Positions 8,594-15,999 of a stretch of DNA of 33,680 nt are shown one piece after another (position 1 is the stretch's first letter; the number at the start of each line of letters is the position of its first letter). Below the pieces are notes generated by a model. That model did not search any database, was not told the origin of the DNA, and saw only the letters and a list, made by a program, of their open reading frames with translations. This DNA comes from Kiritimatiellia bacterium (GTDB lineage: Bacteria > Verrucomicrobiota > Kiritimatiellia > RFP12 > UBA1067), in assembly GCA_017962315.1 (NCBI GenBank), contig JAGCVN010000090.1, forward strand, positions 1 to 33,680. Direction: 5' to 3'. The position numbers and the translations under genes were made by a program.

Positions 8594-9334
8594 ATGCAGA
8601 CGATAGGTGTGATCCCTTCGCGTTGGGGATCGACGCGGTTTCCAGGGAAGAGTCTCTTCCCGTTGTGCGGCAAACCGCTTGTCCGCTGGGTCGTGGAGGC
8701 GGTGAAACGGGCGCGTACGTTAGACCGCGTGATTGTTGCGACGGACGATGAACGGATTGCGAAGGCGGTCGATGATTTATGCGAGACCGCGATGACCGAT
8801 CCCGACCTACCATCGGGGACGGACCGTGTCGCCGTCGCCGCGAAGCCGGAACCGGATGACGTTGTGATCAACATCCAGGGCGACGAGCCGTTGATCAGTC
8901 CCGCGTTAATTGACGCATTGGCAGGGCGGATGCGCGAACAGCCTTTTGAGATGGCGACAGCCGTGACGCCGATTCGTTCGATGACGGATCTTCAGGCGCG
9001 GGCAGTCGTGAAGGTCGTGTTGACGGAGAACGACGAGGCATTGTATTTCTCGCGACTCCCGATTCCTTGCCGACGTGACGGAGAGTCAGATCTCGCGTCG
9101 GGACTGTATTTCCGGCACCTCGGAATTTATGCCTATCGGGGCGCGTTCTTGAACCGGCTGGTGAAAACGCCGCCCTGCCTGCTGGAACAGACAGAAAAGC
9201 TGGAGCAGCTCCGTGCCCTTTACATCGGGGCGAAGATCGCGGTGATCCGGACGGAAGAGCCGGGCGTAGGCGTGGACACGCCCGCTGACGCGGCGGCAAT
9301 GGAAAAACTTTTGCAGGAAAGGGGAACGGTATGA
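8594..9334 (+). CDS. kdsB: 3-deoxy-manno-octulosonate cytidylyltransferase (CMP-Kdo synthetase)
   Basis: Activates Kdo with CTP to CMP-Kdo for lipopolysaccharide inner-core synthesis in the cytoplasm. The 246-residue length is normal for the family. Signatures: the nucleotide-binding start IGVIPSRWGSTRFPGKSL, then VRWVVEAVKRA, VIVATDDERI, the substrate loop PSGTDRVAVAA, the metal site VVINIQGDEPLI, YFSRLPIPC and the HLGIYAYR segment. A GGAGGA ribosome site precedes the ATG. The last codons overlap the kdsA start (ATGA). Gene order kdsB-kdsA with a glycosyltransferase marks an LPS core operon and shows that the host has an outer membrane. Confidence 0.96.
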   Translation: MQTIGVIPSRWGSTRFPGKSLFPLCGKPLVRWVVEAVKRARTLDRVIVATDDERIAKAVDDLCETAMTDPDLPSGTDRVAVAAKPEPDDVVINIQGDEPLISPALIDALAGRMREQPFEMATAVTPIRSMTDLQARAVVKVVLTENDEALYFSRLPIPCRRDGESDLASGLYFRHLGIYAYRGAFLNRLVKTPPCLLEQTEKLEQLRALYIGAKIAVIRTEEPGVGVDTPADAAAMEKLLQERGTV

Positions 9335-10146
9335 ACAAGGTGAAAGTCCGTAACGGGATTGTTTTTGGGGCGAAGCCCCTTGTGTTTATCGCGGGTCCGT
9401 GCGTGATTGAATCGCCGGAGGTCACCTTCGACCTCGCGGGGCGGCTGGTCAAGCTGGCGTCTTTGCTGGGTGTGCCGTACATTTTCAAAGCCTCGTTCGA
9501 CAAGGCAAACCGTACTTCGCTGACCTCCTATCGAGGACCCGGTCTGACGGAGGGGCTTGCGGTCCTAAAGGAAATCCGCGATCGGTTCAACGTTCCGGTG
9601 TTGACGGACATCCATGAACCGTCTCAGGCGGAACCTGTCGCAGAAGTCTGCGAAGTGCTACAGATTCCGGCCTTTCTTTGCCGACAGACCGACCTGCTGG
9701 TCGCCGCCGCGAAGACGGGGCGTGTTGTCAATGTGAAGAAAGGGCAGTTCCTTGCGCCGGAAGACATGGTGAATGTGATTGATAAGATTCGGGCTTCCGG
9801 GAACGACCGCATCGTGTTGACGGAACGCGGCGCCAGTTTCGGGTATCATAACCTCGTCGCGGATATGCGTAGCCTGCTGATCATGCGCGAAGAAGGGGTC
9901 CCGGTCGTATTCGACGCCACGCACAGCGTGCAGCGTCCCGGCGGAGCCGGAAAGATGAGCGGCGGCGACGGGCGTTGGGCTCCCGCTCTTGCCCGTGCGG
10001 CGGTTGCGACTGGTTGCGACGGCGTGTTTATGGAAACCCATGTGAATCCCGAACAGGCGCTTTCCGACAAGGCAAACGCGATCGCGTTTAAAGACCTTCG
10101 GAAACTTTGGCAGACGCTGATCCAGATTCACGAGCTAGTCGGGTAG
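9331..10146 (+). CDS. kdsA: 3-deoxy-8-phosphooctulonate synthase (Kdo-8-phosphate synthase)
   Basis: Condenses phosphoenolpyruvate with arabinose 5-phosphate to Kdo 8-phosphate. It is 271 residues, the usual length. Seen: the PEP-binding IAGPCVIESPEVTFDLA, the FKASFDKANRTS loop, LTDIHEPSQAEPVAEVCEVLQIPAFLCRQTDLL, VNVKKGQFLAPEDM, TERGASFGYHNLVADMRSL, and the DATHSVQRPGG and ETHVNPEQALSD segments. The QIPAFLCRQTDLL and DATHSVQ pattern fits the family well. The start overlaps the kdsB stop by four bases, so translation is probably coupled. Eight bases separate it from the glycosyltransferase that follows. Confidence 0.97.
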   Translation: MNKVKVRNGIVFGAKPLVFIAGPCVIESPEVTFDLAGRLVKLASLLGVPYIFKASFDKANRTSLTSYRGPGLTEGLAVLKEIRDRFNVPVLTDIHEPSQAEPVAEVCEVLQIPAFLCRQTDLLVAAAKTGRVVNVKKGQFLAPEDMVNVIDKIRASGNDRIVLTERGASFGYHNLVADMRSLLIMREEGVPVVFDATHSVQRPGGAGKMSGGDGRWAPALARAAVATGCDGVFMETHVNPEQALSDKANAIAFKDLRKLWQTLIQIHELVG

Positions 10147-10153
10147 ATCCCGC

Positions 10154-11176
10154 GTGGTCCCGGTCCATATCCTCTATGTGCTGGAAGCGACGGAAGGCGG
10201 TACGCGCCGCCACCTCCGCGATTTGGCGTGCGGATTGCCGGACGGTTTTTCCGCGACCGTCGTTGTTTCGCCGTTGCGTGATCCCGCGTTTGTCCGGGAA
10301 GACCGCACCGCATATCAGGATGCCGGGGTGCAATGGATCGAACTCCCGATGCGACGGGGCGCAGGGGCAGGGGACATCGTCGCCGTCCACCGTCTTCGGG
10401 AAATCCTCCGCCGTCTCCGTCCCGACCTTATCCATGCGCACAGTTCCAAGGCGGGGGCTGTTGCCCGTCTGGCGTCGCGAGGCGATTTCCCGGTGGTTTA
10501 CACACCACACGGTTTTTCTCTTCTGATGCCGGGGGTTGTTTGGCCGTACCGTCTCTTTGAAGCGTTCGCCGTGCGTTGGACGGAGGCGGTGATCTGCGTC
10601 ACGGAAGAGGAGATCCGTCTCGCCGAAAGGCTTGGCTATCCAGCTGGGCAGATCCACTTGATCCGGAACGGGATTGCGCATTCTGCCCCGTCTCCTTGCG
10701 TTGCGGCGAATCGCGAAGGAATCGGTTTTTTCGGACGCGACGCTCCGCAGAAAGGGATTGACGTTTTGCGCGCGTGCCGCAGTCTTCCCATCCGTTTCTT
10801 CACGGACTATCCGCAGAGCGAGGCAATTGCCCTGATGCGTACGGTTGCCGTCGCGGCGATGCCGTCGCGCTGGGAAGGGTGTCCGTACACCCTCCTCGAA
10901 GCCTGGGCAGCAGGGACACCTGTCGCGGCATCGGCGATAGGCGGGTTTAAAGAGTTGATCCGGCATGGCGAAAACGGCTGGCTACTGCCGCCGGACGCCA
11001 CGCCGGATGCATGGGAACGCGAACTCGGAAACCTTTTGCGCGATCTCCCCTTGCGCGAACAGCTTGCACAAGGTGGCAGACGTTCCCTTGCGGCTTACAC
11101 GCTTTCAGGGATGATTGACAAAACCCTTTCCATCTATCGTGCCGTCTTAGGCGGCAGGGGCGCGTCTCTACGTTGA
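10154..11176 (+). CDS. Family 4 glycosyltransferase
   Basis: A 340-residue GT-B enzyme starting at GTG 10154, eight bases after kdsA. The N-terminal domain has ILYVLEATEGGTRRHLRDL (acceptor-side Gly-rich loop) and LIHAHSSKAGAVARLA. The C-terminal domain carries the nucleotide-sugar site MPSRWEGCPYTLLEAWAAGTPVAASAIGG, with the E-x7-E type pair typical of GT4. No membrane segment is seen, so it is probably a cytoplasmic peripheral enzyme. Its position directly after kdsB-kdsA suggests that it adds a sugar to the lipopolysaccharide core or a related surface glycan (inference). It ends 115 bases before the next gene; no clear terminator was seen. Confidence 0.9.
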   Translation: MVPVHILYVLEATEGGTRRHLRDLACGLPDGFSATVVVSPLRDPAFVREDRTAYQDAGVQWIELPMRRGAGAGDIVAVHRLREILRRLRPDLIHAHSSKAGAVARLASRGDFPVVYTPHGFSLLMPGVVWPYRLFEAFAVRWTEAVICVTEEEIRLAERLGYPAGQIHLIRNGIAHSAPSPCVAANREGIGFFGRDAPQKGIDVLRACRSLPIRFFTDYPQSEAIALMRTVAVAAMPSRWEGCPYTLLEAWAAGTPVAASAIGGFKELIRHGENGWLLPPDATPDAWERELGNLLRDLPLREQLAQGGRRSLAAYTLSGMIDKTLSIYRAVLGGRGASLR

Positions 11177-11235
11177 AAACCGAAAGTGGAAAGGTCGCGC
11201 AGACGTGCGGACGGAAACGGCCGGGAAAATACCCC

Positions 11236-11265
11236 TTGCTTTGTACGGAAACCATGTGGTATAAA
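11236..11265 (+). promoter_or_regulatory. Putative extended -10 promoter of the DUF4838 cluster
   Basis: TATAAA at 11260-11265 is preceded by TGG (an extended -10, TGnTATAAA). A weak TTGCTT -35 lies 18 bases upstream at 11236-11241. It sits 27 bases upstream of the ATG at 11292, which has a good GGGGAG ribosome site. A promoter leaning on an extended -10 fits a regulated cluster. Confidence 0.5.
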
Positions 11266-11291
11266 GTCCGCAGATTTTACGGGGAGAACAA

Positions 11292-13769
11292 ATGGGGTTC
11301 ATCGATCGACACGTTGGCTGGCCTATTCTGCTTATCGCGTTCCTTCATGTATGGAGCGTTTGGGCGGCGGAGGTCGTCATTGACAGAGGTTCCGAGATCG
11401 TTCTGCCCGAAGGTGCGCCGTATGCCACGCGGCTGGCGGCGGAAGAATTGAACTTTTTTTTGAAGGGCGTGTTGGGGGAACCGCTTCCCGTTGTTACGCG
11501 GTGCGCGGTGGACAAGACATCGATTATACTTGGCGGTCAGAACAGGTATGTAGATGGTTATCTGGTTGACGTACGCGGCGGTGTCGTACGAATCATCGGA
11601 AATGACGCCGACGTCGCCGACGTCGCGGTAACATCGCATCTCCCTGACGAGGCACCTTGGCAACCCTGCTTTCAAAGAGGCACGCTTTTTGGCGTGTACG
11701 CATTCCTGGAACGTTTTGCCGGTGTGCGGATGTATTTTCCCGGCGAACTCGGAACGTGTGTACCCAGGGCGGAACGGATCGTTGTGCCTGAGGGATGCAT
11801 TGAAGAGACGCCTGTGTTTGCGGTACGCCGGTACGGCTATGCCGATGGTACCGTCGCAAAAGAGATGCTCTCCGGTATGGACGAGATTTCCTTCAAGCGG
11901 CTCAATTGGTATCGTCTTAGGATGGAGACGGAGCATCTCGCCTGTTGTCACGGCGCGAAGACGCACTGCCTTTCCCCGGCGACGTGGGAAGCAATCTACA
12001 CAAACGCCTGTATGCTGTTCGCGGAAGGGAAGGGAACGGTGTTCGATGCGATGCCGAAAGACGGTTTCACATGGCTTCGTCACTGTACATGCGCGTGGTG
12101 TGAAGCGAACATTCCGTTTTCCGATACGGACACCGGTTTTGCGACCGATCTTGTCTGGCGGCGCACAGTCGAACTTGCGAACCGGCTCAAGGCGAAGTTC
12201 CCTGCGGCCCGCGTCTCGCAGATGTCGTATATTCCATACGTGCGTATCCCGACAAACGAGATCCCCGATAACGTCGATGTGTTTGTTGCCCGCCGCGGAC
12301 CGTGGGCGGAGGGGACAGAAATCGGCGAACGCGAGAAGGCGGATGTTCGCCGCTGGTACACGAAACTCGGACGAAAGGTCTCACTTTGGAACTATCCTGA
12401 CAAGGTAGACTGCTGGAATCTGGCGATGAAAGACATTCCGCAAGTCGCTCCACGCGCATGGGCGCGATATTATCGAGCCGTCGCACCGTATGTCACGGGG
12501 GCGTTCGCCGAGAGCGAGTCCGACCATTGGGTCTACAACTATCTCAACTACTATGTGTTCTCGCGCCTGTGCTGGAATCCGGAATTGGACATCGAAACGA
12601 TGCTTGCCGAACATCACCGTCTCATGTTCGGTGCGGCATCGAACGAGATGGCGGAGTTCTTCGACACGCTGGAGTCATGCTGGATGGAGGTTGTTTCAAA
12701 GCCGTACGACACGCCGCTCGGTCCGGGTGTTTGCAAAGCGCCGACAGAAGAAGAATTGCGCGAAAAGATCTACCCGCCTGCCGTGCTTATGCGATTGGAT
12801 TCGCTCCTCCGCGAAGCAGAGGCGAAGGTCGGACGCGGGTCTGTGGAGGCTCGGCGTATCGCGCTCTTCCGGCGCGAATATTTCGCGCCGCTTGCCTCCA
12901 GAATGTCGCCGATCCTGCGCGTAGGACTCATCGCCGACATCCACATCGGCGACAACAACGATGCCGCCGGCCTTCGACAGGCATTGCGTTTTTTCGATGC
13001 GAAGAAAGCCGATGTCGTACTCGCGTCGGGGGACTTGACCGACCTCGGACTTCTCTCCGAACTCAAGGAAATCGCAACCGCGTGGAATGAAGTGTTTCCC
13101 GATAACCGCCGTTCAGACGGCGGAACGGTTTTACGGCTCTTCCACTATGGCGATCACGACACGGAACTCAATTTCAAGGTGCGTCAACGCGAAGTCGTCG
13201 CCAAGGGGCGCTGGGTGGACTATATCCCGCATATTGGTGTCGATATCGCGTGGGAACGAGCCTTCGGCGAACGTTTTGAACCGATCGTGCGTCGTACGGT
13301 GAAAGACTGCGAATTTACGCTCGTTCATTTTCTGCCTGAAAATCTCAAAACCCGTTTCCCACAACGGATTCCGCCGCCCGGAAAGGCGAGAATGCACATT
13401 TTCTCTCAGCATCGCGTTTATCGCGGTTTTTTCGCTCGTTCCGGTTGTGGTGACGAAATGTCGTGGGATGACGGAACCTCGCTCGCCTTCGTCACAAATG
13501 TTCCGAACCTTGTTGCCGTCTGTGGGCACGCCCATATTTCGGCCGGCAATGACACGTCCTTCCATCGTGGCGAGAATGGTTTTGCCGCAATGGCGGTTCC
13601 GTCGCTGTTCTACCAGATCGAGACGTGGCTTCCGAAGGTGAAGACCGACCACGGTTCGCATCAGGCTCTTTTCCTGACGGCAGCCGGCGATAGAATCGTG
13701 GTCGAACGTCTGGATGTCAGGAATGACAGGAAAGTGGGAGGGGATTTCGTACATGTTTTTAACGACTGA
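11292..13769 (+). CDS. Exported DUF4838 glycoside-hydrolase-like protein fused to a metallophosphoesterase domain
   Basis: An 825-residue protein with a signal peptide or membrane anchor (residues 1-26, ending VWAA). Residues 27-175 resemble the GH67-type N-terminal domain (ATRLAAEELNFFLKGVLGE ... GVYAFLERFAGVRMYFPGE). Residues about 195-460 match the DUF4838 pattern: the Cys cluster HCTCAWC at 264-270, then VELANRLKAKFP, and a terminal YVFSRLCWNP...EHHRLMFG. From residue 542 a calcineurin-like phosphoesterase begins: Asp549/His551 (ADIHIGD), Gly580-Asp581 (ASGDLTD), then YGDHD at 619-623 where GNHD/E is usual, and GHAH at 745-748. Replacement of the Asn ligand by Asp621 is notable. It is the first gene of a cluster with a regulator 11 bases downstream and a transporter further on. 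Domain calls are by motif; substrates are unknown. Confidence 0.8.
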   Translation: MGFIDRHVGWPILLIAFLHVWSVWAAEVVIDRGSEIVLPEGAPYATRLAAEELNFFLKGVLGEPLPVVTRCAVDKTSIILGGQNRYVDGYLVDVRGGVVRIIGNDADVADVAVTSHLPDEAPWQPCFQRGTLFGVYAFLERFAGVRMYFPGELGTCVPRAERIVVPEGCIEETPVFAVRRYGYADGTVAKEMLSGMDEISFKRLNWYRLRMETEHLACCHGAKTHCLSPATWEAIYTNACMLFAEGKGTVFDAMPKDGFTWLRHCTCAWCEANIPFSDTDTGFATDLVWRRTVELANRLKAKFPAARVSQMSYIPYVRIPTNEIPDNVDVFVARRGPWAEGTEIGEREKADVRRWYTKLGRKVSLWNYPDKVDCWNLAMKDIPQVAPRAWARYYRAVAPYVTGAFAESESDHWVYNYLNYYVFSRLCWNPELDIETMLAEHHRLMFGAASNEMAEFFDTLESCWMEVVSKPYDTPLGPGVCKAPTEEELREKIYPPAVLMRLDSLLREAEAKVGRGSVEARRIALFRREYFAPLASRMSPILRVGLIADIHIGDNNDAAGLRQALRFFDAKKADVVLASGDLTDLGLLSELKEIATAWNEVFPDNRRSDGGTVLRLFHYGDHDTELNFKVRQREVVAKGRWVDYIPHIGVDIAWERAFGERFEPIVRRTVKDCEFTLVHFLPENLKTRFPQRIPPPGKARMHIFSQHRVYRGFFARSGCGDEMSWDDGTSLAFVTNVPNLVAVCGHAHISAGNDTSFHRGENGFAAMAVPSLFYQIETWLPKVKTDHGSHQALFLTAAGDRIVVERLDVRNDRKVGGDFVHVFND

Positions 13770-13780
13770 GAAGGGGTACT

Positions 13781-14869
13781 ATGGATAACAGTTTTCTGGA
13801 TCGTTTTCAATTCACACCGAATGGTACCATGACATTTGCAGATGCGTTGTGCACGTTCCTCAAAGAAGAGATCGCCTATGGACATCTCAAGGCGGGTGAT
13901 CCCTTTCCGACGATTAAGGAACTTGCGGCTATGACCGGGCTTTCCTTCCGTGTGGCGCGCGGCGTGGTTGAGGAATTGGCGCGGGAAGGGTATGTCCATT
14001 CGCGTCCTCATGTAGGGACGATCATTCTGCCGCGAGAATTCACCGCCCTACACGGTCGTGTGCTTTTCGCATTGCCTGATGTGGATGCGTGCAGTTATCA
14101 CGTCACCATGATCGCGGATGTGCTCCGGCACAGGTTGGGCGCTGCGGGATATGCCTTTTCAACGGTCGTGTTTTCTTCGGACGAACAGATCGGACTCACG
14201 TTCCTGAAGCATGAATTGGTCCGTATCCCTGATGTCGTTATTGTCATCTATGGCACGAAAGCCGTCGGGAAGTGCCTTCGCGAGGCGGGCGCGAAAGGCG
14301 TGTTCATCTACGGGGATCCCCCGAAGGGAGAGGAAAGTCGATGGATTCGGTTTTCAGCGGAAGAAGCTATTTCAAATTTTTCCCGGCATTGTGTCCGTAA
14401 TGGCGTTAAGCGTGTCGTGCAGGTACGTTTCGTCGGGAACGAAACGCCTGATGCGTGCCGGATGCTGGAACGAAATCGAATCAAGTGTACGTGGATGACG
14501 GTTCCTCGCATGGACGGCCTTGGTCGGTATGAAGGCATCGAGCGTTCCGCCTACAATATGTTCTTGAAGCTGTCTCGCGCCAGTTATCCCGATGTTTTCC
14601 TGTTCTGGGACGACTTCGTTGCCCAAGGTGCACTTACGGCATTTCTCAGACGGGGAGTGCGGATACCGGAAGACGTAAAGGTCGTGACGTTATCCAACAG
14701 GGGACTCGGCCCCGTCTATTCTGAACCGCTCACGCGCTTTGAGTGCGACGCTTCGGAGGCCGGTGAAAAAATATCCGCCTACGCGCTTTCTCTTCTTGCG
14801 AAGGGAAGGGTGCCGCCGACACCCGTTATCACGCCGTACTATATTTTTGGATGTACGTTCCCGTACTGA
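13781..14869 (+). CDS. GntR-type transcriptional regulator with LacI-like sugar-binding domain
   Basis: A 362-residue regulator. Residues about 18-85 form the GntR winged helix-turn-helix: LCTFLKEEIAYGHLKAGDPFPTIKELA, then GLSFRVARGVVEELAREGYVHSRPHVGTII. From about residue 92 (GRVLFALPDVDACSYH) to the end it looks like a periplasmic-binding-protein/LacI-type effector domain, with the late PDVFLFWDDFVAQGALTAFLRRGVRIPEDVKVV segment typical of such sensors. This is the AraR-like architecture, in which a sugar or glycoside releases the protein from its operator (family knowledge). It starts 11 bases after the DUF4838-phosphoesterase gene, so it probably controls its own operon. No clear operator palindrome was identified near 11240-11290. 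Confidence 0.88.
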   Translation: MDNSFLDRFQFTPNGTMTFADALCTFLKEEIAYGHLKAGDPFPTIKELAAMTGLSFRVARGVVEELAREGYVHSRPHVGTIILPREFTALHGRVLFALPDVDACSYHVTMIADVLRHRLGAAGYAFSTVVFSSDEQIGLTFLKHELVRIPDVVIVIYGTKAVGKCLREAGAKGVFIYGDPPKGEESRWIRFSAEEAISNFSRHCVRNGVKRVVQVRFVGNETPDACRMLERNRIKCTWMTVPRMDGLGRYEGIERSAYNMFLKLSRASYPDVFLFWDDFVAQGALTAFLRRGVRIPEDVKVVTLSNRGLGPVYSEPLTRFECDASEAGEKISAYALSLLAKGRVPPTPVITPYYIFGCTFPY

Positions 14870-14885
14870 GAGCGTTTTGCACGAT

Positions 14886-14914
14886 TTGACAACGACAGGA
14901 ATTTCGAGTAGAAT
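14886..14914 (+). promoter_or_regulatory. Near-consensus sigma70 promoter upstream of the Rpn-family gene
   Basis: TTGACA (14886-14891), a 17-base spacer, TAGAAT (14909-14914): 11 of 12 consensus positions, the best promoter match in the window. A leader of about 78 bases precedes the ATG at 14999. It lies 17 bases after the regulator stop and would also drive the downstream transporter gene. Confidence 0.75.
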
Positions 14915-14998
14915 TAAATCGTTTTTGGTTGTGAAACCCTATCGACGGCAGGCGTGCTGTGTGCGGGAATGTCTGTCGAAAGAGAAAGGAGACTTGAC

Positions 14999-15976
14999 AT
15001 GGCAAGATATCTTGATCCGAAGGCCGATTTGACCTTCAAGAAGATTTTCGGCGAACATTCTGACCTGCTGGCGAGCCTTTTGAACGCGCTTCTGCCCCTT
15101 CCGCAAGATAGCAGGATTGACTTCGTCGAATATCTCACGCCCGAAGTCGTGCCTGATGACCCTCTCCACAAGGACAGTATCGTGGATGTCCGTTGTAGGG
15201 ATCAGTTGGGACGGCAGTTCGTCGTGGAGATGCAGATGATCTGGACGGCTGACTACAATCAGCGTGTCCTATTCAACGCGGCGAAGGCTTACGTAAGGCA
15301 ACTTCCCGCGGGAGGCGAATATCGTGATCTTAAGACGGTCTATTCGCTGAACCTCATCAACGAAGTCATCAATTCCGACATCCCGGATTATTACCATTAT
15401 TACCTGCTTGAACATAGCAAATACAAGGGTAGAACGATAGACGGAATGCAGATTATCTTCGTCGAGCTTCCAAAGTTCACCCCAAAAAACTATAGCGAGA
15501 AGAAGATGAAGGTACTGTGGCTGAGGTTTCTGACCGAGATTAACGAGACTACGAGGAAGGCACCGGCGGAACTTGAAGCAGACCCCGATGTGAAGAAGGC
15601 GCTCGACATGGTTGAAGAATCTGCGCTGGATGACGCCGAGAGGGCACGATACGACGGGTTCATCGACTGGCTTCGCCGAGAACGTGGACGGGCTAGACGC
15701 GAGAAAGAATACAACGAAAAGGTTGCGCAACTTAAAACTCTGGAAGCGGAACGCGACGCGGCTACGGCGGAACGCGACGCGGCTACGGCGGAACGCGACG
15801 CGGCTACGGCGGAACGCGACGCGGCTACGGCGGAACGCGACGCCGAAAAGAAACGTGCTGATATGGCGATGGAGAAATTGCGAAAGACGGCCCGCAATTT
15901 GAGGGCGATGGGGCTGGACACCGAACAGATTTCGATGGCGGTCGGGTTGACAGCCGCCGAAATCGATGCCCTTTAA
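14999..15976 (+). CDS. Rpn-family PD-(D/E)XK nuclease / putative transposase with heptad-repeat coiled coil
   Basis: A 325-residue member of the Rpn (recombination-promoting nuclease, transposase_31/PD-(D/E)XK) group. Typical features: the N-terminus ARYLDPKADLTFKKIFGEH, the nuclease core with Asp of SIVDVRC and the VVEMQM strand (the D...ExQ pattern), and the late ARNLRAMGLDTEQISMAVGL helix-turn segment seen at the end of many family members. The start at 14999 is set by AAAGGAG seven bases upstream; an in-frame ATG at 14954 lacks a ribosome site. Residues 250-282 are four exact AERDAAT heptads plus a partial fifth, encoded by identical 21-bp units, followed by a charged coil. It sits inside a sugar-use cluster with its own strong promoter, 24 bases before the transporter. 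No terminal inverted repeats were seen around it. Confidence 0.87.
   Translation: MARYLDPKADLTFKKIFGEHSDLLASLLNALLPLPQDSRIDFVEYLTPEVVPDDPLHKDSIVDVRCRDQLGRQFVVEMQMIWTADYNQRVLFNAAKAYVRQLPAGGEYRDLKTVYSLNLINEVINSDIPDYYHYYLLEHSKYKGRTIDGMQIIFVELPKFTPKNYSEKKMKVLWLRFLTEINETTRKAPAELEADPDVKKALDMVEESALDDAERARYDGFIDWLRRERGRARREKEYNEKVAQLKTLEAERDAATAERDAATAERDAATAERDAATAERDAEKKRADMAMEKLRKTARNLRAMGLDTEQISMAVGLTAAEIDAL
15746..15844 (+). repeat. 21-bp in-frame tandem repeat (minisatellite), about 4.7 copies
   Basis: Four identical copies of a 21-bp unit (GCG GAA CGC GAC GCG GCT ACG) followed by a partial fifth, GCG GAA CGC GAC GC. Each unit encodes one heptad (AERDAAT) of a predicted coiled coil in the Rpn-family protein. 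Exact identity at the DNA level, including synonymous positions, indicates recent expansion. Confidence 0.97.
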
Positions 15977-15999
15977 AGTCAAGAACCACCCTGAAACGA

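Noticed and set aside
15746-15844. Regular repeats resembling a CRISPR array
   Set aside because: The 21-bp units are contiguous without spacers and encode an in-frame heptad repeat inside a gene.
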